In this document: positions 26,313 to 38,761 of the stretch, one piece after another
Numbering within the stretch: position 1 is the first letter of the stretch
Layout of the letters: the number at the start of each line of letters is the position of its first letter
Origin: Pseudonocardia sp. SCN 73-27
GTDB taxonomy: Bacteria > Actinomycetota > Actinomycetes > Mycobacteriales > Pseudonocardiaceae
Direction: 5' to 3'
Assembly (NCBI GenBank): GCA_001725415.1
Contig: MEGH01000011.1
Location: 1 to 64,000, forward strand
DNA: 64,000 nucleotides
The notes under the pieces: generated by a model
Seen by the model: only the letters and a program-made list of their open reading frames with translations
The model's database searches: none
What the model was told of the DNA's origin: nothing
Translations under genes and position numbers: made by a program

Positions 26313-27437
26313 TCAGAAGCGCGGGTGCTCGCCCTGCAGCTGCACGCGGGCGCCCACGCCGGTCGGCTCGTCGCCCGAGCCGCGGCGCACCTCGCCCAGC
26401 ACCCACGACGGCACGTGCCGCGCGGTGAGGACGGCCAGGGCGCGGTCGACGTCGTCGGGCGGGAGCACGGCGACCATGCCGACGCCCATGTTGAACGTCT
26501 TCTCCATCTCGGCGCGCTCGACGCGGCCGCGGGAGGCGATCAGCTTGAACACCGGCGCCGGCGTCCAGCTGCCCCGGTCGGCGACGGCGACGAGGCCGTG
26601 CGGCAGCACGCGCTCCAGGTTGCGGGCCAGCCCACCGCCGGTGATGTGGGAGAACGTCCGGACGCCGGTCTCGGCGGCCAGCGCGAGGCAGTCGCGGGCA
26701 TAGATGCGCGTCGGGATCAGCATCTCCTCGCCCAGCGTGGTGCCGAACTCCTCGACGTGGCCGTCGAGGGGCATCCGGGCGATGTCGAGCAGGACGTGGC
26801 GGGCCAGGGAGTAGCCGTTGGAGTGCAGGCCGGAGGAGCCCATGGCGAGCAGGACGTCGCCGGGGCGGACGCGCTCGGGGCGCAGCATCGCCTCGGCGTC
26901 GACGATGCCGACACCGGTCGCGGAGATGTCGTAGCCCCCGGCCTCCATGAGACCGGGGTGCTCGGCGGTCTCGCCGCCCAGCAGCGCGCAGCCGGCCTGC
27001 TTGCAGCCCTCCGCGATGCCCTTGACGATCGACGCCACCTGCTCGGGGACCAGCTTGCCGACGGCGATGTAGTCCTGCAGGAACAGCGGCTCGGCGCCAC
27101 AGACGACGAGGTCGTCGACGACCATCGCGACGAGGTCGAGGCCGATGGTGTCGTGTTTGTCCATGGCCTGGGCGACGGCGACCTTGGTACCGACGCCGTC
27201 GGTGGACGCCGCGAGCACCGGCTCGGAGTAGCGGCTCAGCTTGGGCGCGAACAGCCCGGCGAACCCGCCGATGCCGCCGAGGACCTCGGGCCGCGTCGCC
27301 ATCTCGGCGTGCGGGCGGAACGCCTCGACGGCCTGCTCGCCCGCCTCGATGTCGACGCCCGCCGACGCGTAGCTGGCCCGCGGGGCGTCCTCGCGGTCCT
27401 GCACGTTGTCCTCGGGCACGGTCGGCGTGGGCGGCAT
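26313..27437 (-). CDS. purM: phosphoribosylformylglycinamidine cyclo-ligase (AIR synthetase)
   Basis: A 374-residue enzyme of purine step 5: FGAM plus ATP gives AIR. Motifs: VLAASTDGVGTKVAVAQAM (substrate loop), DLVAMVVDDLVVCGAEPLFLQDY, LLGGETAEHPG and HITGGGLARNLER. An N-terminal extension of about 20 residues is typical of actinobacteria. It lies 262 nt after purF on the same strand, so it may have its own promoter or share purF's. Confidence 0.96.
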   Translation of the reverse strand: MPPTPTVPEDNVQDREDAPRASYASAGVDIEAGEQAVEAFRPHAEMATRPEVLGGIGGFAGLFAPKLSRYSEPVLAASTDGVGTKVAVAQAMDKHDTIGLDLVAMVVDDLVVCGAEPLFLQDYIAVGKLVPEQVASIVKGIAEGCKQAGCALLGGETAEHPGLMEAGGYDISATGVGIVDAEAMLRPERVRPGDVLLAMGSSGLHSNGYSLARHVLLDIARMPLDGHVEEFGTTLGEEMLIPTRIYARDCLALAAETGVRTFSHITGGGLARNLERVLPHGLVAVADRGSWTPAPVFKLIASRGRVERAEMEKTFNMGVGMVAVLPPDDVDRALAVLTARHVPSWVLGEVRRGSGDEPTGVGARVQLQGEHPRF

Positions 27438-27699
27438 GGGGTGATCGCTCCTGACGGCCGCCCGGGGGGGCGCCCTGTCTGTTCACGGCCGCGGGTGCGG
27501 CCTGTCGTCTGTCGGCCGCGGGGCACGGCCGTGATCGTCGGCGTGGTCGTCGGCGCAGTCCCGGCCCGTGTCCCGCACGGGGTCCCGCACGCGGTGCAAC
27601 GCGGCGGGGCGCCCTGGATCATCATGGCCGCTCACCGGCCGGGAGGTCGAGCCCGGACCGGCGCGAGCCGGGGTCGGGACCCCGGGTCGCGGGGTCCGT
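27438..27699. other. GC-rich spacer between purF and purM
   Basis: A 262-nt spacer with overlapping inverted repeats of GGCCGCGG/CCGCGGCC type around 27480-27530, which could stop or slow transcription after purF. A minus-strand frame starting with MMIQGAPPRCTACG at 27625 runs into purM, but it has no ribosome site or homology that I can recognise, so no gene is called. Confidence 0.4.
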
Positions 27700-29277
27700 T
27701 CAGGGACGGCGCAGGGCGTCCGCCGCACCGTAGCCGACGGACAGCGGGGTGGCATCGCCCGACGTCTCGGCGGCGACACCGGCGAAGCTCTTCTTCGCGT
27801 CGGCGGCGGTGCCGTCGTCGGTGAGCTCGAGCAGGTGCTTGCCGAGGCGGGCCTCCTCGGGCAGCGCGATCGGGTACTCGCCGTCGAAACAGGCACAGCA
27901 GAGCCGGCTGCGGGGCTGCTCGGTGGCCGCGACCATGTTGTCGATCGACACGTAGCCGAGGGTGTCGGCGCCGATGGAGCGGCGGACACCGTCGACGTCG
28001 AGGCCGCTGGCGAGCAGCTCGGCGCGCGTCGCGAAGTCGATGCCGTAGAAGCAGGGCCAGCGCACCGGCGGGGACGCGATGCGCACGTGCACCTCGAGGG
28101 CGCCGGCCTCGCGCAGCATGCGGACCAGCGCACGCTGGGTGTTGCCGCGGACGATCGAGTCGTCGACGACGACGAGACGCTTGCCGCGGATGACGTCGCG
28201 CAGCGGGTTGAGCTTGAGCCGGATGCCGAGCTGGCGGATGGTCTGCGACGGCTGGATGAAGGTTCGGCCGACGTAGGAGTTCTTGACCAGGCCCTGGCCG
28301 TAGTCGATGCCGGAGCCCTGGGCGTAGCCGATCGCGGCGGGGGTGCCCGACTCGGGGACCGGGATCACCAGGTCGGCCTCGACGGGGTGCTCCTGCGCGA
28401 GCCGACGGCCGATCTCGACGCGCGTGGCGTGCACGGAGCGGCCGGAGATCGTGGTGTCGGGGCGGGCGATGTAGACGTACTCGAACACGCAGCCCTTGGG
28501 CTCGGGGTTGGCGAACCGCGAGCTGCGCATGCCGTTCTCGTCGATCGCGATGAGCTCGCCGGGCTCGACCTCGCGGACCATGGAGGCGCCGACGATGTCG
28601 AGCGCCGCGGTCTCGCTGGCGACGACCCAGCCGCGCTCCAGCCGGCCGAGGACGAGCGGGCGCACGCCCTGCGGGTCGCGGGCCGCGTAGAGGGTGCGCT
28701 CGTCGGCGAAGACCAGCGAGAACGCGCCACGGGCCCGCGGCAGGACGCGCATGGCGGCCTCCTCGAGGCCGGTGTCGGCGGCGTCGGCGGCCATGAGCTC
28801 GCACAGCAGGTCGGAGTCGGTGCTGGTGCGGAACGAGCCGCCGGCCAGACCGCGGGAGGCGATCTCGTCGCGCATCTCGGCGGTGTTGACGAGGTTGCCG
28901 TTGTGGGCGAGGGCCACGCCGCTGCCGGTGGCGGTGGTCCGGAAGGTCGGCTGCGCGTTCTCCCAGGTACTGGACCCGGTCGTCGAGTAACGATTGTGGC
29001 CGACGGCGAGGTGCCCGCGGAGCGACGACAACGTCTGCTCGTCGAACACCTGGCTCACCAGGCCGAGGTCCTTGAACACCACCATGCGGTGACCGTCGGA
29101 GACGGCGATACCGGCGGATTCCTGGCCGCGGTGCTGGATGGCGAACAGCCCGTAGTAGGCGAGCTTGGACACCTCCTCACCGGGCGCCCACACGCCGAAC
29201 ACACCGCATTCGTCGTGCGGGACGTCGTCGTCGGTGTCGGGGTGGGGGGCGGGGTGCTCGTTCCTGCCGGAACTCAA
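27700..29277 (-). CDS. purF: amidophosphoribosyltransferase (PurF)
   Basis: A 525-residue enzyme of purine step 1: PRPP plus glutamine gives phosphoribosylamine. The propeptide ends at DECGVFG, so Cys becomes the N-terminal nucleophile after cleavage. The PRT domain has the PRPP loop VVVDDSIVRGNT. Four cysteines at the usual Fe-S ligand positions (KGCVFEY, WPCFYGID, and LCCACF with a CxxC) suggest a [4Fe-4S] cluster as in the Bacillus enzyme. The start is uncertain: TTG 29277 has GAGGAG 10 nt ahead; GTG 29286 is too close to it. The nearest upstream minus-strand gene is the GGDEF-EAL protein. Confidence 0.95.
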   Translation of the reverse strand: MSSGRNEHPAPHPDTDDDVPHDECGVFGVWAPGEEVSKLAYYGLFAIQHRGQESAGIAVSDGHRMVVFKDLGLVSQVFDEQTLSSLRGHLAVGHNRYSTTGSSTWENAQPTFRTTATGSGVALAHNGNLVNTAEMRDEIASRGLAGGSFRTSTDSDLLCELMAADAADTGLEEAAMRVLPRARGAFSLVFADERTLYAARDPQGVRPLVLGRLERGWVVASETAALDIVGASMVREVEPGELIAIDENGMRSSRFANPEPKGCVFEYVYIARPDTTISGRSVHATRVEIGRRLAQEHPVEADLVIPVPESGTPAAIGYAQGSGIDYGQGLVKNSYVGRTFIQPSQTIRQLGIRLKLNPLRDVIRGKRLVVVDDSIVRGNTQRALVRMLREAGALEVHVRIASPPVRWPCFYGIDFATRAELLASGLDVDGVRRSIGADTLGYVSIDNMVAATEQPRSRLCCACFDGEYPIALPEEARLGKHLLELTDDGTAADAKKSFAGVAAETSGDATPLSVGYGAADALRRP

Positions 29278-29400
29278 CGCACACACTCTCCTCAGCTGAC
29301 GGCGGGCAACACCGTGCGCCGATTCTACGCGGCGCATGGTCGAGAGCCCATCCCACGGGACCCGCGTCACCGATCGCGGTCCACGGGAATACCGGACCGG

Positions 29401-31617
29401 TCAGCGCCGGGAGCGGCGCACCAGGTCGGGCACCCACGCCGCGGGGCCGGCGTCGCCGAACCAGCGGCCCTGGCCGAGGTCGCAGCCGAGACGTTCGAGC
29501 CGGTCGGCCTGCGTGCGCGTCTCCACCCACTCGGCGGTGACCTCGAGGTCGAGCGCGTGGGCCAGCTCAACCAGCGCGCGGACGATGCTCTCGTCCATCG
29601 GGTCCGGGGCGGGGTGGCGCAGCCCGTCGATGAACGAGCCGTCGATCTTGAGGGCGTGCACGGGAAGCCGCCGCAGCCACGCGAGGCTCGACCAGCCGGT
29701 GCCGAAGTCGTCGAGGGCGAGCCGGACGTCGGCGCCGCGCAGGGCGCCCAGCACGTCGAGGGCGAGCGCCTCGTCGCCGAGGACGGCCTGCTCGGTGATC
29801 TCCAGTTGCAGTTTGTGCGGCGGCAGGCCCGATTCGGCGAGCGCGTCCTCGACCGCCTCGACCCAGCCGGGGGCGACGAGCTGCACGGGCGAGACGTTGA
29901 CGCTGACGTAGGGCGACGCCTCACCGAGCACGTCGTGCCAGCCGGCGGCCTGGCGGCAGGCCTCGCGCAGCACCCACCGCCCGAGGGCGACGATCGCGCC
30001 GCTGCGCTCGGCGAGCTCGATGAACCGGCCCGGCCCGATGACCCCTTCGACGGGGTGCTGCCAACGCACGAGCGCCTCGGTGCCGAGGACGTGCTCGTCG
30101 CGCAGCCGGACCAGCGGCTGGAAGGCGAGCCGGAACTCGCCGCGGTCGACGGCCTCGGGCAGGCCCGCGAGGAGGGTGAACCGGGCGGCCTCGCCGGCGT
30201 CGCGCTCGGGGTCGAACAGCACCCGGCGGCCACCGCCCTGCGCCTTGGCCCAGGACAGCGCGACGTCGGCGGAGCGCATGAGCTCCTCGGGGACGGTCGT
30301 GCCCGTCGGTGCCTCGCTGACGCCGATGCTGGCCGTGACCGTCAACGACCGGCCCGCCAGCTGGAACGGCGGTGTGAGCGCGTCGAGCAGCCGGTCGGCG
30401 AGGGCCTTCATGTCCTCGGCGCCGGTGGTGTCGAGGGCGAGCACCGCGAAGTCGTCGCCACCGGTGCGGGTGACGAGGTGGTCGCCCGCCGCCATCTGCA
30501 GCCGGCCCGCCACGGCGAAGAGGAGCTCGTCGCCGACGGAGTGGCCGAGGCTGTCGTTGACCGACCGGAACCCGTCGATGTCGACGGCGCACAGCCCGGC
30601 CCGCCGGGCCGCCCCGGGTACGAACGCCTGCCGCAGCTGGGCCTCGGCGACGCCCCGGTTCGGGAGCCGCGTGAGCCGGTCGAGGGTGGCGGCGCGTTCG
30701 AGCCGCGACCGCAGCCGGTGCCGCTCGGAGATGTCCTGCACGACGGCGACGACGCGGTCGGGTTCGCCGCGGTCGTTGCGGACCAGGGTGGCGTTGAGCC
30801 GCGCCCAGACGACGATCCGGTCGGGGCGGACGAGCCGGACGTCGATCTCGACGCTGTCGGGTCCGTCGGCGGACGCGACGCGGTGGTAGCTCTCGACGAA
30901 GGTGGCCAGGTCGTCGGGATGGACGAAGTCGGCGGCCGAGTGCGGGAGCTCGGGTGGCTCGTCGACGCCGAAGAGCCGGTAGAGGGCGGGGTTGGCGTCG
31001 ACGACATCGCCGGCGAGGCTGCCGACGGCGATCCCGACGCGGCCGCGCAGGTAGAGGGCCCGGTAGTGGAGGTCGCCGTCGGTGAGGACGCGCTGCAGGT
31101 CCTCGGGGGGCCAGCGGGTGGCGGTGAGCAGGTCCTGACGTTCGCTCTCGGCGCGTTCGCGCATCGCGCCGAGGTAGCCGGCGACGAACTGGTCGAGCGC
31201 GGTGGCCAGGCGGCGGCCGCCTTCGGGGCCGGTGGTGCCGAGCATCGCCTGCGCGTCGCTGCGCAGCAGGCCCAGCGTCGGTGGGAGGAGCTCCTCGGGC
31301 TGGGGACCGCCCGATCCGAGGGGGCGGTTGGCGGGTCCGCAGTGGTAGAACGAAGCTCCGATGCGGCGTGCGGCGGGCGGCCAGAACGGGTCGGCCCGCA
31401 GGACCGTCGACAGCCGGCGCAACAGGGTGCGGAGCTGACCGATGGCGGGGCTGCCGACGCCGGGCAGCAAGTCGGCCCAGCGGTCGGCGAGACGGCTGGC
31501 CGGGTCGGGCACGGAGGGCCCGGTACCGACGGGTTCGACCGGCTCGACAGCCCGCAGGGCACGGCCCGGTTCCGGGGCGGCCCGGTCGGACGGCCCGGGC
31601 AACCGCGCCACGACCAT
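29401..31617 (-). CDS. PAS-GGDEF-EAL cyclic-di-GMP protein
   Basis: A 738-residue soluble protein. Residues 1-190 are a poorly conserved helical sensor. A PAS domain follows at about 195-305 (VVDANPALYRLFGV; VVAVVQDISERHRLR). The GGDEF domain at about 310-475 has TRTGGDDFAVLA, a GGDDF variant in which the base/catalytic residue E is D. The EAL domain at about 485-730 has GTEALVRWQHP, VNVSPVQL, EITEQAVL, LALDDFGTGWSSL and ALKIDG, so phosphodiesterase ligands are present, while the usual AEGVET reads AEWVET. It may degrade c-di-GMP with GGDEF as a GTP sensor. The start is at 31617, where GGAGGTG lies 6 nt ahead; an upstream start at 31698 has no such site. Confidence 0.9.
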   Translation of the reverse strand: MVVARLPGPSDRAAPEPGRALRAVEPVEPVGTGPSVPDPASRLADRWADLLPGVGSPAIGQLRTLLRRLSTVLRADPFWPPAARRIGASFYHCGPANRPLGSGGPQPEELLPPTLGLLRSDAQAMLGTTGPEGGRRLATALDQFVAGYLGAMRERAESERQDLLTATRWPPEDLQRVLTDGDLHYRALYLRGRVGIAVGSLAGDVVDANPALYRLFGVDEPPELPHSAADFVHPDDLATFVESYHRVASADGPDSVEIDVRLVRPDRIVVWARLNATLVRNDRGEPDRVVAVVQDISERHRLRSRLERAATLDRLTRLPNRGVAEAQLRQAFVPGAARRAGLCAVDIDGFRSVNDSLGHSVGDELLFAVAGRLQMAAGDHLVTRTGGDDFAVLALDTTGAEDMKALADRLLDALTPPFQLAGRSLTVTASIGVSEAPTGTTVPEELMRSADVALSWAKAQGGGRRVLFDPERDAGEAARFTLLAGLPEAVDRGEFRLAFQPLVRLRDEHVLGTEALVRWQHPVEGVIGPGRFIELAERSGAIVALGRWVLREACRQAAGWHDVLGEASPYVSVNVSPVQLVAPGWVEAVEDALAESGLPPHKLQLEITEQAVLGDEALALDVLGALRGADVRLALDDFGTGWSSLAWLRRLPVHALKIDGSFIDGLRHPAPDPMDESIVRALVELAHALDLEVTAEWVETRTQADRLERLGCDLGQGRWFGDAGPAAWVPDLVRRSRR

Positions 31618-31756
31618 GCCCGTCACCTCCGTCGCCCGTTGCGTGACGACCGCAAGATCGCGCACGCCGCGGCGCCATCTTCGACCGCCAGTGGCCATTT
31701 GACCACCGACAGGTGTTGCGGATCATCCATGCAGGTGACACAGCCGTCACCTGTTG

Positions 31757-32126
31757 TCAGCGCAGCGGTAGCAACGTCGCCACCTCAGGTGCACGCGATC
31801 CGGACGCAGTGAGCACACCCGTGTGAACCGCATCACACCAGGTGAGGATACCGCGGGAGAGCGCGAGCCACGTCCTGGGATCGGCTTCGACGACGTTCGG
31901 CGGGTTACCCCGGGTGTGTCGTGGCCCCTCGACGCACTGCACCGCGCCGAACGGCGGAACGCGTACCTCCACCGTGTGGCCGGGCGCCCGCTCGACCAGC
32001 AGGGCGAGGCTCGCCTTCACCGCGGCCTTCACCGTCACCCGGTCGGGCTTGTCCCCGCCCGCGAGCCAGGCCCCGATCGGGTCAGCGCCGGGATCCGGTC
32101 CCGGGCCGGGCGACGACAGTCCCGGG

Positions 32127-32134
<8 letters not shown>
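31757..32134 (-). CDS. sterol-carrier-family protein (bacterial SCP ortholog)
   Basis: A 125-residue protein. The C-terminal domain [27 protein letters not shown] (about 56-82) is the conserved core of the actinobacterial SCP-like family found between purL and purF (Rv0807 in M. tuberculosis). The ligand is unknown. GTG 32134 overlaps the last bases of purL by 8 nt, so it is coupled to purL. Confidence 0.85.
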
Positions 32135-34415
<2,281 letters not shown>

Positions 34416-34467
34416 GACATCAGGGTAGTCAACGGACCGGCGCGACCTGCGGCGACCGAGACGGGCC

Positions 34468-35808
34468 TCACCGCTGCGCCGGCTGCCGGGCCCCGAGGCC
34501 GCTCCACGCGAAGCCCGCCAGCTCGACGACCGCGGGGTCGAGGAGGTTGCGTGTGTCGACGACGACGGGCCGCCCGACCAGCCCGGCGAGCCGCGCCCAG
34601 TCGAGCGTCCGGTACTCGGGCCACTCGGTGAGCACGACGCCGGCGTCGGCACCGCGGGCAGCCTCGTACGGGTCGGCGCAGACGGAGACGACGGCCGGGT
34701 CGATCCCGGGCGTCCCGGGCGTGACCGCGGGGTCGTGGCCGGCCAGCTCGGCACCGGCCTGGCGCAGCAGCGCCGCGACCCGCAACGCGGGCGAGTCCCG
34801 CACGTCGTCGGTGCCGGCCTTGAAGGCGAGGCCGAACAGGGCGAGCCGGCGGCGGGCCAGCGAGCCCGACCGGGTGCCGGTGACGGCCGTGCGGACCTTG
34901 TCGACGATCCGCTGGAACTGGCGGGTGTTCGTGTCGATCGAGGCCCGCAGCAGTCGGAACTCGAAGTCGACCGAGTCGGCGACCTGCAGCAGCGCGTGGG
35001 TGTCCTTGGGCAGGCACGACCCGCCCCAGCCAGGCCCCGGGTCGAGGAACGCCTGCCCGATGCGCCGGTCGTAGCCGATCCCCTCGGTGACGGCGTGGAT
35101 GTCGGCGTCGAGGCGTTCGCACAGCTCGGCGAGGGCGTTGACGTATGACAGCTTCATCGCGAGGAAGCAGTTCGCCGCGTACTTGATCATCTCTGCGCTG
35201 GCGGCGTCGGTGAGGACGGCGGGCGCGCCGAGCCGGGTGAACAGGGCCGCGACCAGCGCGGCGGCGTCCTGGTCGGCGGACCCGACGACGACCCGGTCCG
35301 GGGTGAGGAAGTCCTCGACGGCCGAGCCCTCCCGAAGGAACTCCGGGTTGCTCACCACGGCCACGTCCGGCCGGTCGAGCATCTCCGCGGTCCGCGCGGC
35401 CGTGCCCACGGGCACCGTCGACTTGTTGACGACGACCGCGCCGGCAGGGAGGTCGTCGCGGATCTCCTCGATCACGGCCTCGACCGCGCCCAGGTCGGCG
35501 ACCCCGCCGACGCCCATCGGCGTCGGGACGCAGAGGAACACGACCTCCGCGGGCCCGTCGTCGGCCTCGAGCTCCTTGAGGGCGATGCCCGCGCCGACCA
35601 CGAACGACAGCCTGCGGGCGGCGAGCCCCTCCCCGACGAGCTCGGCGAGCCGCTCCTCGCGGATGCCGATCTCGGCGTGGCGGAGCCGCTCGATCTTCAC
35701 CGCGTCGACGTCGGCGCACACGACGCGATGACCGAGCGACGCGAGACAGGCCGCGGTGGTGAGCCCGACGTAGCCGGCTCCGACAACGACGACGCGCCGT
35801 CCGAACAT
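34468..35808 (-). CDS. ugd: UDP-glucose 6-dehydrogenase
   Basis: A 446-residue NAD-dependent enzyme that oxidises UDP-glucose twice to UDP-glucuronic acid. The NAD site is [18 protein letters not shown] (residues 5-22). Catalysis: the Cys in [12 protein letters not shown], with the Lys in [18 protein letters not shown] and [14 protein letters not shown]-terminal sugar-nucleotide domain follows ([16 protein letters not shown]). GGAGG precedes ATG 35808. It is transcribed divergently from the UDP-glucuronate decarboxylase, giving a precursor-supply pair. Confidence 0.94.
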   Translation of the reverse strand: MFGRRVVVVGAGYVGLTTAACLASLGHRVVCADVDAVKIERLRHAEIGIREERLAELVGEGLAARRLSFVVGAGIALKELEADDGPAEVVFLCVPTPMGVGGVADLGAVEAVIEEIRDDLPAGAVVVNKSTVPVGTAARTAEMLDRPDVAVVSNPEFLREGSAVEDFLTPDRVVVGSADQDAAALVAALFTRLGAPAVLTDAASAEMIKYAANCFLAMKLSYVNALAELCERLDADIHAVTEGIGYDRRIGQAFLDPGPGWGGSCLPKDTHALLQVADSVDFEFRLLRASIDTNTRQFQRIVDKVRTAVTGTRSGSLARRRLALFGLAFKAGTDDVRDSPALRVAALLRQAGAELAGHDPAVTPGTPGIDPAVVSVCADPYEAARGADAGVVLTEWPEYRTLDWARLAGLVGRPVVVDTRNLLDPAVVELAGFAWSGLGARQPAQR

Positions 35809-35907
35809 CGCGACCGACCTCCTTCGAAGTGGGACTGTTGGTCCAATCAGGGCACTAGTATCGTCCGAAAGCAGTACTCGGTTTGCGTCGATCCATCGAA
35901 GGTGTCC

Positions 35908-36885
<978 letters not shown>

Positions 36886-36894
36886 CCCCGCTCG

Positions 36895-38742
36895 ATGGAC
36901 CCTCTCGCGCCGCACGTGCGCCCGGCCCCCGGCATCCGCGACGACCTCACGGCGCAGCTGGCGCACCTGTCCGGTGGCGAGGTCGTCGACGCCCCGCCGT
37001 CGGGGCCGACGTTCGCGCCCGGACCGCCGGTCCGCCGCGCCCTCGGGCGTGACCTGCTCGTCCCCGTGCTGGGGCGCTGCGACCGTGTGCTCGTGGCCGT
37101 GCTCAGCGTCGGCTGGGTGGCGAGCCTCGTCGTGTTCTGGGTGTGGTGGCTGCAGCCCTCGCACCGGACGAGCTGGGCCGGCCTGGCCGTCAACAGTGCC
37201 GTCCTCGCCTACCTGACGCTGCTGCCGTCCTACTTCCTGCTGACGGCGAACCGGCTGCGCCGCGTCGACCCACGACCACGGGTGCCGGCGCTGCGCGTGG
37301 CGTTCGTGGTGACCAAGGCGCCGTCGGAACCCTGGCCGGTGGCGCGGCGCACGCTCGCGGCGATGTGCGCACAGCGCTTCCCCTACGGCTACGACGTGTG
37401 GCTCTGCGACGAGGACCCGACGCCGGAGACGCTGCGCTGGTGCCGCGAGCACGGCGTCGGGGTGTCGAGCCGGCGCGGGGTCGCGGCCTACCACCGCGAC
37501 ACGTGGCCACGGCGCACCCGCTGCAAGGAGGGCAACCTCGCCTTCTTCTACGACCACCGCGGCTACCGCGACTACGACGTCGTCGCCCAGCTCGACTGCG
37601 ACCACGTTCCGGGACCGGACTACCTCGCCCACATGGTGCGCCCGTTCGCGGACCCGGCGGTCGGCTACGTCGCCGCGCCCAGCGTGTGCGACCAGGAGGG
37701 CACGGGATCCTGGTCGGCGCGTGGCCGGCTGCACCGCGAGGCGCCCTTCCACGGCGCCATCCAGGCCGGGCACTCGGCCGGCCTGGCCCCGGTGTGCATC
37801 GGTTCCCACTACGCGGTGCGCACCGCCGCCGTGGCCGGGATCGGCGGGATCGGCCCCGAGCTCGCCGAGGACTTCTCGACGGCGTTCCTGCTCAACTCCG
37901 CGGGCTGGCAGGGCGTGTTCGCCCTCGACGCCGCCGCGCACGGCGACGGCCCCCTGACCGTCGGGGCGATGCTGACGCAGGAGTTCCAGTGGTCGCGCAG
38001 CCTGACGACGCTGCTGATCGACCTCGTGCCGCGCCACCTCGGCAGGCTGCCGTGGCGGCTGCGGGTGCGGTTCTTCTACGCGCTCGTCTTCTACTCGCTG
38101 CTCGTCGTGACCACGGCGGCCGGGCTGCTGCTGCCGCCGATCGCCGCGGTCACGGGCATGCGCTGGGTGCAGGTCGACTACGTCGAGTTCCTGCTGCACT
38201 GGTGGCTGCTCTCGACGTGGCTGGTCGCGGTGCTGCTCGTCCTGCGCCGCAACGGGTTGCTCCGGCCGCGGCGCGCGCCCGTCGTGAGCTGGGAGAACTG
38301 GCTCTACGCGCTGGCCCGCTGGCCGTACGTGGCCTGGGGTGTCCTCGCGGCGGTCGTCCAGCGGTTCCGGCCGCGGCCCATCACCTTCCGGGTCACGCCC
38401 AAGGCCCGCGACGGCCTGGAACCGTTGCCGGTGCGGGTCGCCGCCCCCTACGCGGTGTTCTCGGCCGCCCTGTCGATCTGCGCGTTCGCCGGGGAGACCC
38501 GCACCGGCGCCGTCGGGTACGTGGGCCTGTGCCTGCTCGGCGCGGTCGCCTACGCGACGGTCACCACGGCGGTCGCGGCCCTGCACGGCGTCGAGGCGGC
38601 CCGTGCGGCCGGGGTGACCCGCTGGTCGGGCGTGCGCCGCACCGCCACCGCACCGTTGCTGGTCGGGGTCGTGTGCTGGGCGCTGCTCGCCGTCCCCGCT
38701 GTGCTGTTCCCGTTCTACGTCTCCATCATCCTCGCGACCTGA
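36895..38742 (+). CDS. processive GT2 glycosyltransferase, cellulose-synthase-like
   Basis: A 615-residue membrane enzyme. Two N-terminal helices (about 55-110) precede a GT2 domain: CDEDPTP, QLDCDHVPGPDY (DxD for metal/UDP), AEDFSTAFLLNSAGW (catalytic ED region) and TQEFQWSRSL in the place of the QxxRW motif of processive synthases, with Gln for Arg. Four or more helices follow (about 390-615), forming a polymer channel. The donor is likely UDP-GlcA, UDP-xylose or UDP-Gal made by neighbouring genes. Makes and exports a polysaccharide; the polymer is unknown. Confidence 0.85.
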   Translation: MDPLAPHVRPAPGIRDDLTAQLAHLSGGEVVDAPPSGPTFAPGPPVRRALGRDLLVPVLGRCDRVLVAVLSVGWVASLVVFWVWWLQPSHRTSWAGLAVNSAVLAYLTLLPSYFLLTANRLRRVDPRPRVPALRVAFVVTKAPSEPWPVARRTLAAMCAQRFPYGYDVWLCDEDPTPETLRWCREHGVGVSSRRGVAAYHRDTWPRRTRCKEGNLAFFYDHRGYRDYDVVAQLDCDHVPGPDYLAHMVRPFADPAVGYVAAPSVCDQEGTGSWSARGRLHREAPFHGAIQAGHSAGLAPVCIGSHYAVRTAAVAGIGGIGPELAEDFSTAFLLNSAGWQGVFALDAAAHGDGPLTVGAMLTQEFQWSRSLTTLLIDLVPRHLGRLPWRLRVRFFYALVFYSLLVVTTAAGLLLPPIAAVTGMRWVQVDYVEFLLHWWLLSTWLVAVLLVLRRNGLLRPRRAPVVSWENWLYALARWPYVAWGVLAAVVQRFRPRPITFRVTPKARDGLEPLPVRVAAPYAVFSAALSICAFAGETRTGAVGYVGLCLLGAVAYATVTTAVAALHGVEAARAAGVTRWSGVRRTATAPLLVGVVCWALLAVPAVLFPFYVSIILAT

Positions 38743-38761
38743 CCTGTATCGAAGGTACGCC

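Noticed and set aside
27438-27625. Small minus-strand frame with a CxxCG motif between purF and purM
   Set aside because: No ribosome site, overlaps purM out of frame and has no family I recognise.
27568-31812. A plus-strand open frame of more than 1400 codons opposite purF and the GGDEF-EAL gene
   Set aside because: It has no domains and is the complement of real coding sequence; long shadow frames are expected at 73% GC.
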